Origin: Desertivirga brevis
GTDB lineage: Bacteria > Bacteroidota > Bacteroidia > Sphingobacteriales > Sphingobacteriaceae
Reading direction: 5' to 3'
Assembly: GCF_017355835.1 (NCBI RefSeq)
Contig: NZ_JAFEWF010000003.1
Coordinates: 1-64,000, forward strand
Length of the DNA stretch: 64,000 bases
Below are positions 8,141-17,568 of this stretch, one piece after another. Position 1 is the stretch's first letter. Every line of letters begins with the position of its first letter. A program made the position numbers and the translations under genes. Below the pieces are notes generated by a model. That model had not been told where the DNA came from. It made no database searches and worked only from the letters and a program-made list of their open reading frames with translations.

Positions 8141-11100
8141 TTATTTTTGAAGCTCCATAGCTTCGTACTCCTCATCCAGAATCTCGTCTGTATAGGGCTC
8201 AGTCATAAGGGCTTCTATATCTTCATGCTTTTTATTTTTTGTAAATCGCTTGATGATTTTGTCAAAAGCTTCATAAACTACTGGTACAACGATGAGGGTT
8301 AGGAACAAGGAACTAACAAGTCCCCCTATAATTACCCAGGCCAAACCGTTCTTCCATTCGGCTCCTGCGCCCTTTGCAATTGCAATCGGGAGCATACCTA
8401 TTACCATGGCAATGGTGGTCATTAAGATTGGACGAAGACGAGCATGGTTCGCATTAATCAGTGCTTCACGAACTGATTTTCCTTCTGCAATCTGCTGGTT
8501 TGTAAAGTCCACCAGGATGATCGCGTTTTTCGCAACAAGACCGATTAACATGATCAGACCTAGAATGGTAAAGATGTTAAGCGAGTTGTTAGTTAATGCC
8601 AGGGCTAGTAGTGCCCCAATTATTGACAATGGTATTGAGAACAACACCACGAAGGGATGCACATAGTTATTATAAAGGGCTACCATGATTAGGTATACCA
8701 GAACGATCGACATTACTAATGCAACACCAAGTGTTCCAAAGCCTTCGGACTGGTTCTCCATGTCACCACCGAAAATGTAATTCACGGAGGCTGGACGAGG
8801 AAGATCTTTAATCTGATTATCCAGTTCAGTGAATATTGTACCTGAAGGACGACCAACTACCTGGGCTTGTACAGATACTTTAGTTGTTTTGTCCTGACGT
8901 TCTAACCTTGACGGTCCAGACCCTTCGGAAACAGTAGCAAATTGGTCGAGCTTAATCTTCATACCTGAACTATTAATAAAAGTCAGATTACGGACGTCGT
9001 CAATGCTTTTACGGTTGAAATCGTCGAGACGGATATTTATATCATATTCGTATTCTCCCTGGCGGAACTTACTATTTGTATTACCGTTAAAAGCTGTTTG
9101 CATAGTAGCACCAACGGTCTGAAGGTTTAAGCCAAGTGCCGACATTTTATCACGGTCCACCTGTACCTTTACCTCTGGATTACCACCTTCAACAGAAAGT
9201 TTCAATTCGGTTGTTCCAGGGATCTTAGCCAGTTTGTCTTTAACTACATTGGAGAAGGCCATTACGCTGTCGAGTTCGCTCCCCCTTACTATAACTTCTA
9301 TAGGCGCACGTTCTGCCATGCCAAGAATACTTACAGGAGTTGTCTTAACTTTAGCTCCAACTAGCTGTGCTGCAAGTTCCTTTTTAATTTTCGCTGCGTA
9401 GACATCTGCACGATCTATACGGTCTTTTCTTTCAACCAACTGTACGGTGATCTCTGAAGAGTAGGCAGGTGCTTGTTGTGCTCCAGAACCGTCGCTCGAT
9501 TGACCAACAAGAGTAATTAAGCGAGTTATTTCTGGCTTAGAGTTTAATATCTGTTCAGCCTTGGATGTCATTAAGTTTGTCTGCTCTATAGAAGCATCTT
9601 TTGGAAGCTCTATTTGCACGATGAACTGCCCACGGTCACTCTTCGGGAAGAACTCTGCTCCGATAAATCCACCGCCAAGTAAGGCGAATGAAGCGAAGAG
9701 TAGGAGTAATGTACCTCCAACTACGGTCTTCTTGTGGCCCAATGACCATTGAAGGATATTAGTTATCCAAGCTGTGAACTGATCAAGCTTTCTCTCAAAT
9801 GCGAGGATCAAGCGTTCGAAGAAATTCTTTCCTTTAATGTGTTCCAACTTCCCAAATCTTGAAGAAAGTAAAGGAACGATAGTAAAGGAGGTCAGCAAGC
9901 TTAGTAGGGTGGCTATAATAACTACCATACAGAACTGCCGAAGGATATCGGAAACGAGACCTGTACTGATAGCAATAGGGAAGAACACCACGACAATTAC
10001 TAAAGTAATAGAGGTAACGGTGAAGCCAATCTCTTTTGTAGCATCGAAAGCGGCCCTCACCCTGTTCTTGCCCATTTCCATATGGCGGTAAATGTTCTCA
10101 AGAACCACGATGGCATCATCTACCAGGATACCTACAACCAGTGATAGTCCTAATAGAGACATCAGGTTAAGAGTATATCCGAGCATCTTGATTCCAATAA
10201 AGGTTGCAATTAATGAGGCAGGTATGGATACCATCACGATCGCCGCATTACGTAAGCTGTGTAAGAAGAACAGCATTACAAATGCCACAAGGATCACAGC
10301 CAGGAATAAGTCATGAATTACGGCATCTGCAGATTCAAGAGTATATACTGAGCTATCATTGGCGATAGTAAGATCAAGATTAATGGTCTTGTATTCTCCG
10401 GTTAGTGTCGCGATATTAGCCTTAACACCCTCACTTACTTTCACCGCGTTTGCATCGCTTTGCTTAACAATTTGTAGCGCAATAGCCGCCTTGCGGTCTA
10501 CCCTGGCAAGTTTCTCAACATCTTTCTGAGTATCACGAACCTCGGCAATGTCACCTAATCTTACCTGAATACCGTTTTTATCGGATACTACCAGGCTTTG
10601 TAGTTCGGCAACACTCGCATATTTACCAGAAAGACGAACCAGGATATCACGGTTCTGCGTACGGATGCTACCGGTAGGGAAGTCAAGGTTAGAAGTCTGA
10701 ATAGCTTGCTGAACCGATAAAAGGGAGAGACCGTAGGCTTCCAGCTTATTTTCATCCATGTTCACTTGTATTTCACGCTCGCGGCCCCCAATAATATTTA
10801 CCTGTGCCACTCCTTCTACCCTTGAAAGACTGGGAACAAGTCTGTTTTTAACCAGGTCGTAGAACTGTGCGTCATCCATGTTTGCTGTCGCAGACATGGT
10901 GATAATTGGAAGATCATCCAATGAGAACTTATTCAAAGAAGGAGCTTCTACATCATCAGGTAACTGCGACAGGATAGAGTTAACCTTTCTTTGAGCATCA
11001 TTCAATGCAACGTCTACATTGGTCCCGGTTTTCAACTGGATACTAACCAGGGACATACTTTCGTAAGACGTTGACTGTATCTTTTTAATGTTTTCCATGG

Positions 11101-11317
11101 AAGAAACAGCGTCTTCCACCTTTTTTGTCACGGTATTCTCTACCTCACTGGGAGAGGCACCGGGATATATAGTTACTACAGATACCACTGATGGCGAGAA
11201 TTTAGGAAGCATCTCGTAGTTCAGCGATTTGTAGCTTATGAAACCAAGCAAGGAGAGTACTGTGAATAGTACTACAACAATTGTTGGTCGCTTTATTGAT
11301 ATTTCAGCTATTTTCAT
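8141..11317 (-). CDS. RND multidrug efflux permease (AcrB/MexB type)
   Basis: A 1058-residue inner-membrane pump of the HAE1 RND family, which exports drugs, dyes or other hydrophobic compounds using proton flow. The N-terminal motif MKIAEISIKRPTIVVVLF is typical. The TM4 proton-relay pair is visible in GILVDDAIVVLENI, and the duplicated second half contains the matching GLVAKNAILLVDF-like block. Two large periplasmic loops lie between TM1/TM2 and TM7/TM8. It is the last gene of a four-gene minus-strand operon (TetR, TolC, adaptor, pump), 24 bases after the adaptor gene. The length is normal. The substrate range cannot be deduced. Confidence 0.95.
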   Translation of the reverse strand: MKIAEISIKRPTIVVVLFTVLSLLGFISYKSLNYEMLPKFSPSVVSVVTIYPGASPSEVENTVTKKVEDAVSSMENIKKIQSTSYESMSLVSIQLKTGTNVDVALNDAQRKVNSILSQLPDDVEAPSLNKFSLDDLPIITMSATANMDDAQFYDLVKNRLVPSLSRVEGVAQVNIIGGREREIQVNMDENKLEAYGLSLLSVQQAIQTSNLDFPTGSIRTQNRDILVRLSGKYASVAELQSLVVSDKNGIQVRLGDIAEVRDTQKDVEKLARVDRKAAIALQIVKQSDANAVKVSEGVKANIATLTGEYKTINLDLTIANDSSVYTLESADAVIHDLFLAVILVAFVMLFFLHSLRNAAIVMVSIPASLIATFIGIKMLGYTLNLMSLLGLSLVVGILVDDAIVVLENIYRHMEMGKNRVRAAFDATKEIGFTVTSITLVIVVVFFPIAISTGLVSDILRQFCMVVIIATLLSLLTSFTIVPLLSSRFGKLEHIKGKNFFERLILAFERKLDQFTAWITNILQWSLGHKKTVVGGTLLLLFASFALLGGGFIGAEFFPKSDRGQFIVQIELPKDASIEQTNLMTSKAEQILNSKPEITRLITLVGQSSDGSGAQQAPAYSSEITVQLVERKDRIDRADVYAAKIKKELAAQLVGAKVKTTPVSILGMAERAPIEVIVRGSELDSVMAFSNVVKDKLAKIPGTTELKLSVEGGNPEVKVQVDRDKMSALGLNLQTVGATMQTAFNGNTNSKFRQGEYEYDINIRLDDFNRKSIDDVRNLTFINSSGMKIKLDQFATVSEGSGPSRLERQDKTTKVSVQAQVVGRPSGTIFTELDNQIKDLPRPASVNYIFGGDMENQSEGFGTLGVALVMSIVLVYLIMVALYNNYVHPFVVLFSIPLSIIGALLALALTNNSLNIFTILGLIMLIGLVAKNAIILVDFTNQQIAEGKSVREALINANHARLRPILMTTIAMVIGMLPIAIAKGAGAEWKNGLAWVIIGGLVSSLFLTLIVVPVVYEAFDKIIKRFTKNKKHEDIEALMTEPYTDEILDEEYEAMELQK

Positions 11318-11341
11318 CTTTATTAGATTTGAGATGTAGGA

Positions 11342-12406
11342 TTACTTTACTGCCTGCACTTCGGTACCATTTACCAGGTTGATTTGTCCACTGGTAATTA
11401 CCGTTTCTCCGTCCTTTAATCCCTCAAGGATCTCAACACGTTCGCCTAGAATTCTTCCGGCGGTTACATTTCGCTCTTCAGCTTTATTTTCGTTTAGTAC
11501 AAATACCTTGTTACTGTTAACGCTACCTATAAAAGCAGTCCTTGGAACAGTAAGTGCCGGTGCTTGCTGCGGGAAGTCAAACACTGCTGTACCATACATT
11601 CCTGCTTTAAGCTGTCCGCCAGCGGTATTGCTTACTTCAACCTCCACAGGGAAATTTAAACTGTTATCAGCTTTAGGTGCTATGAAGCTCACTTTTCCAC
11701 TAAAGGAGCTTTGAGGAAACACGGATGACTTTATCATCACTCTGTCTCCCAGCTTTAGGTTCACTACCTGCCCCTCATTTGCTGTAACTTTTAATTTTAG
11801 CTTGTTTACATCAACGATCTCGAACAACTGAGCTCCCGGATTTACGTAAGAACCTTGTTCGATGAAGCGCTTATTAACGATGCCTGAAATAGGTGCTTTG
11901 ATATTGGCATCACTTGATTTTCTTGCCGCAGCCTGAACCCTTGCCTGTAATGTACGCACGTTTAGTCTTGCGTTATCCAGTTGTTGTTGAGTAACACCGC
12001 CTGTTTTGAATGAACTTTCATAGCGCTCAAGATCACGCAAAGCATTTTGATAACTAGCCTGAGCCGTTTCAACATCCACACTCAAAAGTTCATTATCTAT
12101 TCTTGCGACTATTTGTCCTTTACTTACTCGTGCACCTTCATCAACCAATACTCTGGTTACTCTTCCTGAGTTTTCGGCAGAAAGCGTTAAGTCTTGGTTG
12201 GCTAAGAAAGTTCCGTTTGAACTAAAGTCAAGGTCGATATCTGTTTTGGTTACTTTTTCTGTTTTAACAGTAACTGCACCAGAGTTACCCGAAGCTACTA
12301 CTGCTGTAGTTTCCGCGTTCTTTTTCTTGTTGTTTTGTAGTACCCATCCAATCAGAAATAAGACAACAACTACTGACAAAACTGTTATTATACCCTTCTT
12401 CTTCAT
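11342..12406 (-). CDS. RND efflux periplasmic adaptor (MFP/HlyD family)
   Basis: A 354-residue membrane-fusion protein with an N-terminal hydrophobic anchor (VLSVVVVLFLIGWVL) and no lipobox cysteine. A lipoyl-like half motif (RVLVDEGARVSKGQIVARID) follows, then an alpha-helical hairpin rich in Gln and Ala, a second lipoyl half (IKAPISGIVNKRFIEQGSYV), and a beta-barrel region. It bridges the pump and the TolC channel. It lies 7 bases after the TolC-type gene and 24 bases before the pump gene, so all are on one transcript. Confidence 0.93.
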   Translation of the reverse strand: MKKKGIITVLSVVVVLFLIGWVLQNNKKKNAETTAVVASGNSGAVTVKTEKVTKTDIDLDFSSNGTFLANQDLTLSAENSGRVTRVLVDEGARVSKGQIVARIDNELLSVDVETAQASYQNALRDLERYESSFKTGGVTQQQLDNARLNVRTLQARVQAAARKSSDANIKAPISGIVNKRFIEQGSYVNPGAQLFEIVDVNKLKLKVTANEGQVVNLKLGDRVMIKSSVFPQSSFSGKVSFIAPKADNSLNFPVEVEVSNTAGGQLKAGMYGTAVFDFPQQAPALTVPRTAFIGSVNSNKVFVLNENKAEERNVTAGRILGERVEILEGLKDGETVITSGQINLVNGTEVQAVK

Positions 12407-12413
12407 CTTTATA

Positions 12414-13796
12414 TTAGTTCAATAATGATTTTATATTTCCGTTCGACTTGATTAATTGTACCTCTGCCAGGCGATAATTCAATAGTGCCTGATTGTAGCT
12501 ATTCTTTGCTTCTGTTAGTGAATTTTCAGCATCAAGCAGGTCTGTTAACGTTGCCAGACCGTTTTTATAGTTGTTTTGGGTGCTTTTCAAAACCTCCTCC
12601 GCAAGGTTCACGTTCTCTTGCTGCGAGTTGATAGTGTTAATACTGTTTTCAATTTGAAGTTTCGCGTTCTCAAAGGCCAGGTTTAAAGCATTTTCTGCGT
12701 TTTTAGTATCCTCTTTAGCTTGTTGAATGTCAACTTCCGCTTGCTTTACGCGCGATTTACGGGCATTTCCATCGAAGATTGGAATTCGTAAGCTTAGCCC
12801 TACCGTCGCTGCATCAACCCATTTAACGCTTGAATTTCCCTTGAAGAAATCAAACTTGTTGCTGATTCCATTATAGAGGTAGCTGCTTGTTAAGGACAGA
12901 GATGGGAAATATTCTGCCTGGTAAGCCTTCTTCTGATAGCCTAGTAGTTCCTCCTGTTTCTTCGCTAGTTGATATTCTTTCAGCTGAGTTAAATTCAAAG
13001 AAGTTGAAACTAAGCTGGCATCTGTTTTAATTTGAGATAATGCAGCAGCTGGAATGTTAATCCGGGCAGCGATAGGCATGCCTATATTGTATTTCAGTGC
13101 ATTTTCTGCCAGCGTTACCGCGTTTTTAACTTGCTGACGCTGGTTTTTCAAATTAGTAAGATTAACCCTAACCCTGTCCAGGTCAATTTTTCTTGCCAAG
13201 CCATTCTTATATTGAGTTGCTACTGTTTTTTCAACTCGTCCCAATGAATTTATATTGCTATCTATTACAGCAAGGTTTTCACGGGTAATTAGTATTTGGT
13301 AATAAGCAGAAGTAACATTTTGCAACAGCGTTTCTTCACTTATTTCCGCATTTAAATTATAGAAAGCTTCTCCAGTTTTGGCTGCGCGTAGTCCTGTAAA
13401 TACTGACTGATTAAAAAGCTGTTGACTGAACTGTAAAGCGGCATTCGCATTCCATTTCTGACCAAAGGCAACCAAGATCGTTTCATCTGGTTTTCCCTGG
13501 AAAATGTTAGGAATAGCATTTCTTTGTATTATTAAATTGTCTGTCAATCCTGCACTTCCACTAATTTGCGGCAGAGCTTGTGCTCTGATTTCATCTGTTC
13601 TGTATCGTCCGCCCTCTGCGTCAAGTCGTGCTTTTTTTACTGCCGAATTGTTTTGAAGTGCAAAATTTAAGGCGTCCTTCAACGTAAGGTCTACTGGTTG
13701 AGCGCTGGCTGCTCCTATACTAAGGATCGATGCAAGGACAACCATTATTTTACTCCATTTATTTATTATCGTTCTCATTGTAATCCTCTTTATCAT
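12414..13796 (-). CDS. TolC family outer-membrane channel
   Basis: A 460-residue outer-membrane factor with a signal peptide ending SIGAASAQ, two repeats of the long coiled-coil hairpin, and the conserved closing block KNGLATLTDLLDAENSLTEA. It forms the exit duct of the tripartite pump encoded downstream. Its first ATG overlaps the stop of the TetR gene by four bases, which indicates translational coupling. A second ATG at 13778 has an AGAGGA site in front and would also give a good signal peptide, so the true start may be there. Confidence 0.92.
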   Translation of the reverse strand: MIKRITMRTIINKWSKIMVVLASILSIGAASAQPVDLTLKDALNFALQNNSAVKKARLDAEGGRYRTDEIRAQALPQISGSAGLTDNLIIQRNAIPNIFQGKPDETILVAFGQKWNANAALQFSQQLFNQSVFTGLRAAKTGEAFYNLNAEISEETLLQNVTSAYYQILITRENLAVIDSNINSLGRVEKTVATQYKNGLARKIDLDRVRVNLTNLKNQRQQVKNAVTLAENALKYNIGMPIAARINIPAAALSQIKTDASLVSTSLNLTQLKEYQLAKKQEELLGYQKKAYQAEYFPSLSLTSSYLYNGISNKFDFFKGNSSVKWVDAATVGLSLRIPIFDGNARKSRVKQAEVDIQQAKEDTKNAENALNLAFENAKLQIENSINTINSQQENVNLAEEVLKSTQNNYKNGLATLTDLLDAENSLTEAKNSYNQALLNYRLAEVQLIKSNGNIKSLLN

Positions 13797-14401
13797 TTTC
13801 TATTTGAGAGTCCATCAAGAAATATTTCCGTTAGTGCTTTTTGCTTTGAAATGACTTCCTCTAATCCCTTGCTTTCAGGAATTAATTGCTTTGTTTGTTT
13901 TGCCATAAGGCACATGCCCAGCCCCATTAATGAGTCGAGGTACAACTCGGCTATGGGCTCAGAAGGAAGTTTGCTAAGTGATTGGTCTTTTGTAAAGACA
14001 TCCTGTATAGAGTTTTTTTCTTTCTCCCTGCTTTCACTCATTAAGTTTCTGAAAGGCTCGTTATTAATATTAAACTCACTTGTTGATTCGGTGAGATGAA
14101 GCATATAATATTTCTCGAGATATTCTTTACGTAACTCAATAAGCGCAAACAAGGCATCCCTTGTAGTGCTGGCATTTTCCTTAATGACGTCTAGCCTTTG
14201 AAAAAACTCCTCAAATATTTTTCCGGCAACAGCAACTGCTAAACTGATTTTATCAGGAAAATAGTAGTACAAAGAAGGTTTTGAAATAGACAAGTCCTCT
14301 GCTATTTCATTCATTGTCGTTTTGTTAATTCCAAAATGAGCAAACCTTGTCAGTGCTTTCTCGATTATCTGCTCACGTTTTTTATCCGCTGTCTCTATCA
14401 C
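13793..14401 (-). CDS. TetR/AcrR family regulator of the efflux operon
   Basis: A 202-residue one-component regulator. The helix-turn-helix is FGINKTTMNEIAEDLSIS followed by the hallmark LYYYFPDK at about residues 24-52. The remaining helical part would bind the inducing compound. It is the first gene of the efflux operon, sharing an ATGA overlap with the TolC gene, so it probably represses its own operon until a pump substrate is bound. Translation appears to start at GTG 14401, since no ATG precedes the DNA-binding domain. It is a close paralogue of the regulator encoded at 14571. Confidence 0.92.
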   Translation of the reverse strand: MIETADKKREQIIEKALTRFAHFGINKTTMNEIAEDLSISKPSLYYYFPDKISLAVAVAGKIFEEFFQRLDVIKENASTTRDALFALIELRKEYLEKYYMLHLTESTSEFNINNEPFRNLMSESREKEKNSIQDVFTKDQSLSKLPSEPIAELYLDSLMGLGMCLMAKQTKQLIPESKGLEEVISKQKALTEIFLDGLSNRK

Positions 14402-14570
14402 CTTTAACCTTTCTACTAATTAACCTTTTGACTTTCTGAATTAATTAGTCAAATATACAGACATGCGAAATGCTTTGCAAGAGTTTTGCATTTTTAAATA
14501 GGAAGGGAAATGAAGATTACAAGATAATGACGGAGAGGGGGAGGTAGAGAAAGGTTATGAAAAAAGCAAC

Positions 14571-15155
14571 TTATAAGCTCAAGCCCTTCAAAAAGATCTC
14601 ACCTAGTTTTTTCTGCCGTTCTAGTAGAGACTCGAAAATTTCTGGGTCAAGTTGAAATGTTTTTTTGCTATGGAAAACCGGAATTCTCATTCCGATAAAA
14701 GCATCGAAAAGAAGACCTGCAGCTTCAGTTGCATCTATCGAAAGCTCTTGTTGTTTTTGGACTGCTAAGGAAATCTGTTCGATTTCTGTTTGTTTTGCTT
14801 TTTCCAAAACCTCTATTAGCTGTTGCGGGATTTCTGTAGTTCTTACCGACTCAAATACGTTTGCATACTTTTTCAAGAACTGATGTCTTTGGGTAAGATA
14901 GAAGTTTAATGCTTCAACACTATTATTAATAGGCGTTAACCCAAGTCGGATTTCTTCGCCTATATGTTTAACCAGATGGTCGAGTACTGCAGCATAAAGG
15001 TTGATTTTATCAGGGAAGTAGTAATAGAGAAGAGCTTTTGATAATGACAAGTCGGACGCGATTTCTGTCATTGTGGTTTTAGCTAAACCGAAGTGTGCGA
15101 ACCGTTTAATAGCAGCTTCAATTATTACTTCTCTTTTTCTATCCTGATTTTCCAT
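14571..15155 (-). CDS. Second TetR family regulator, paralogue
   Basis: A 194-residue TetR protein whose first 50 residues closely match those of the regulator downstream: RFAHFGLAKTTMTEIASDLS and then LYYYFPDKINL. The ligand-binding half differs more. I prefer ATG 15155 over the upstream TTG. It is a separate transcription unit, with 169 bases between it and the next gene. It could also act on the efflux operon or on murB, which is divergently arranged, but no operator is clear. Confidence 0.9.
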   Translation of the reverse strand: MENQDRKREVIIEAAIKRFAHFGLAKTTMTEIASDLSLSKALLYYYFPDKINLYAAVLDHLVKHIGEEIRLGLTPINNSVEALNFYLTQRHQFLKKYANVFESVRTTEIPQQLIEVLEKAKQTEIEQISLAVQKQQELSIDATEAAGLLFDAFIGMRIPVFHSKKTFQLDPEIFESLLERQKKLGEIFLKGLSL

Positions 15156-15251
15156 GCGAACCAAAAATAGCAATTATGTTAGGATTATATTGAAGCTGTA
15201 ACCATAAATCAAATTAAACTGCGACCTTCGCAATTGTAAAAAATCATTTTT

Positions 15252-16268
15252 ATGCCTCAAGTTCTCGAAAATATTTCTCTTAAAATGCTTAATACGTTCG
15301 GAGTAGAAGCTAAAGCGCGCTGGTTTGTAGAAATTAACTCAGAAGATGATTTAGTCGAGCTATTCTCTGATCAACGTTGGAAACGGACTGAACGATTAAT
15401 AGTAGGAGGAGGAAGTAATCTGTTGTTTACCCGGGACTTTCCTGGTTTAGTGATCAGAATGAATATAAAAGGTATTACGCAGGTTATAGATGGCGATGAT
15501 ATCTATGTAACTGCAGGGGGGGGGGAAGTATGGAATGACCTTGTTAACTACTGTGTGGAGCGAGGCTTCGCAGGAATGGAAAACCTTAGTTTGATACCAG
15601 GGTCTGTGGGGGCATCTCCAGTGCAAAATATTGGAGCATACGGAGTAGAGTTGAAAGACGTATTTTTTAGTTGTAAAGCCTACATGATAGAAACAGGCGA
15701 AATAGTGTCTTTCACTAATAATGATTGCAAGTTCGATTATCGTGACAGCATATTTAAAAGAGAATTAAATGGGAAAGTTCTCATTACTGCGGTTACCTAT
15801 AAATTATCATTTCAGCCTGCTTTAAATATAACTTATGGAGCAATTGCTACTGAATTGCAAAAGCGGGAGATCGCTGCTCCTACTATAAAGGACATATCTA
15901 AAGTAGTCTCTGACATAAGAGTTAGCAAATTACCTGATCCTTCTACAATAGGTAATGCAGGTAGCTTCTTCAAAAATCCTGTCGTTTCTAAGGACACCTT
16001 TAAGCAGATACAGTCTGTTTTTCCAGACACTGTCCACTACTGTCTACCAAACCATACAGTGAAATTGGCTGCTGGATGGTTAATTGAACAATGTGGCTGG
16101 AAAGGAAAAAAAATTGGTGAAACTGGAACCTGGAAAAACCAGGCTTTAGTCCTCGTGAATCATGGAAACGCCTCAGGAGTAGATGTTTACAATGTTTCTG
16201 AAGAAATTATATCCGACGTTAAAGAGAAATTTGGAGTTGTTTTAGAGCGTGAAGTGAATATAATTTAA
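15252..16268 (+). CDS. murB: UDP-N-acetylenolpyruvoylglucosamine reductase
   Basis: A 338-residue FAD enzyme that completes UDP-N-acetylmuramate synthesis for peptidoglycan in the cytoplasm. Visible blocks are the N-terminal NTFGVEAKARWF, the FAD-binding GGGSNLLF, the SLIPGSVGASPVQNIGAYG block, and the GNAGSFFKNP block with the catalytic serine. The length and domain layout fit the type I (E. coli-like) form. A run of ten G bases at 15516-15525 encodes part of TAGGGEVW, where most family members have a more varied AGAGE-like sequence. The frame is intact. The gene stands alone. Confidence 0.96.
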   Translation: MPQVLENISLKMLNTFGVEAKARWFVEINSEDDLVELFSDQRWKRTERLIVGGGSNLLFTRDFPGLVIRMNIKGITQVIDGDDIYVTAGGGEVWNDLVNYCVERGFAGMENLSLIPGSVGASPVQNIGAYGVELKDVFFSCKAYMIETGEIVSFTNNDCKFDYRDSIFKRELNGKVLITAVTYKLSFQPALNITYGAIATELQKREIAAPTIKDISKVVSDIRVSKLPDPSTIGNAGSFFKNPVVSKDTFKQIQSVFPDTVHYCLPNHTVKLAAGWLIEQCGWKGKKIGETGTWKNQALVLVNHGNASGVDVYNVSEEIISDVKEKFGVVLEREVNII

Positions 16269-16434
16269 TGTAAATTGTTTTAAATTTCTGTTAATTCTTG
16301 CTTCTGGCAAAGATTCATTTGTAAATATCCGGAGGTTTAGCACAGTTGTTGTAATATTCATGGCAAGTTTGTTTAAAAGAAAAAACATTCTGCTTAAGAT
16401 AAATTATTAACAATCACCCTTAAGACCTCAAAGT

Positions 16435-16974
16435 ATGACTAAGATAGAATTCAACACCATGGTGATGCGCCAGGCAAGTTCGTTAAGAATGTATGCTTTA
16501 CATTTTACTCACGATGCGGATGACGCAAACGACTTAGTTCAGGATACTCTTTTAAAAGCCATTACTTATTATAATAAATTTAAAGAAGGTACAAATCTTA
16601 AAGGTTGGTTGTATACAATTATGAAGAACACTTTCATAAACAACTATCGCCGCTTCGTAAAGATCAGTTCTTTCGTGACTAAATCCGATGAAATTTCTTC
16701 TGCAAACTTGGTTTTCAGTTCAACAAAAAATCAAGGAGAGTCTAAATTTATAATGGATGATATAAAATTAGCTTTAGGCAAACTTCCTGAAGAATATTTT
16801 GTTCCCTTTAGTATGTATTTCGAAGGATTCAAATATCATGAGATAGCAGATCATTTGGCAATACCTATTGGTACAGTAAAAACAAGGATTCACGTAGCTC
16901 GTAAGCTTCTTAAAAAGAGCTTAAAACCATATGATAACGGCTTAAGAAAGCCAGTATATGCCGAGCTTGACTAA
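16435..16974 (+). CDS. ECF-type RNA polymerase sigma factor
   Basis: A 179-residue sigma-70 family protein with region 2 (LHFTHDADDANDLVQDTLLKAI, then NLKGWLYTIMKNTFINNYRR) and region 4 (LPEEYFVPFSMYFEGFKYHEIADHLAI with VKTRIHVARKLLKKSL). No anti-sigma gene follows. This form, with a strongly conserved region 2, is widespread in Bacteroidota as a free-standing gene. The regulon is unknown. A terminator follows closely. Confidence 0.9.
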   Translation: MTKIEFNTMVMRQASSLRMYALHFTHDADDANDLVQDTLLKAITYYNKFKEGTNLKGWLYTIMKNTFINNYRRFVKISSFVTKSDEISSANLVFSSTKNQGESKFIMDDIKLALGKLPEEYFVPFSMYFEGFKYHEIADHLAIPIGTVKTRIHVARKLLKKSLKPYDNGLRKPVYAELD

Positions 16975-17004
16975 ATAGCCCCTTTTCTAAACTCATCATA
17001 CTTA

Positions 17005-17040
17005 AGAGCGTACAGGTGCCAGCCTGACGCTCTTTTTTTG
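17005..17040 (+). terminator. Terminator after the sigma factor gene
   Basis: Stem agagcgt/acgctct extended by cagg/cctg with a six-base loop, followed by seven T. Confidence 0.8.
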
Positions 17041-17542
17041 TTTTCGGAATCTTGTTTAGTATAGACCAGATTTGTAAATGCAATCTACACGTACTTCGCT
17101 CGAACTGTAGCTTAGAAGTTGAAATTTTTGACATACTTCCTTAAAATGAGCAAAGTAAGACAGAAGTACTTTATCTGTTTTGAGGGTTCAAAAACCAAAG
17201 GCTTTTAGATTTAGGAACTGGGTTTAAATAAAAGGCATTAGATTGGAAGATCTATTGGAATAAAAAAACCCTCGCAACATGCGAGGGTAATGCGGTATAA
17301 TTGGTTAGTTAGTATGTCTTAAAGATAGGTCTTTTTTTGATATTCGCAAAAAAGTTACATATCATAAAAGTACTATTAGTATTCTTTGATTGATTTCGTT
17401 GTTTTATTGATAATTCTTAAAACAGAGTGGCTGCTGTTTAGAGAATTCGCCTTTTTTCTATTGATTTGATGTAATATTGATTTCAAAAATTGTCGCACAA
17501 AATGAATAAAACGAATTAATATTCTCTTAATATTACTCTCAA
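17041..17542. other. Long intergenic region with one minus-strand hairpin
   Basis: About 500 AT-rich bases between the sigma-factor terminator and the promoter box of a small gene. Apart from the hairpin at 17262-17287 I recognise no gene or RNA family here. Confidence 0.55.
17262..17287 (-). terminator. Minus-strand terminator-like hairpin
   Basis: ccctcgca (17269-17276) pairs with tgcgaggg (17280-17287). Read on the minus strand, the hairpin is followed by seven T. No minus-strand gene ends nearby. The closest is the esterase gene ending at 17873, so it would serve a long 3' extension or an unrecognised transcript. Confidence 0.6.
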
Positions 17543-17550
17543 TACTTTTG
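17543..17550 (+). promoter_or_regulatory. Bacteroidota -7 box upstream of a small gene
   Basis: TACTTTTG matches TAnnTTTG and lies 18 bases before ATG 17569. This supports that ATG over the in-frame TTG at 17548. No convincing -33 element is seen. Confidence 0.45.
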
Positions 17551-17568
17551 TGTACAGCAATTTTAGTT

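Noticed and set aside
8292..10316. Plus-strand frames opposite the RND pump gene
   Set aside because: They are shadows of the long pump gene with no recognisable protein features.
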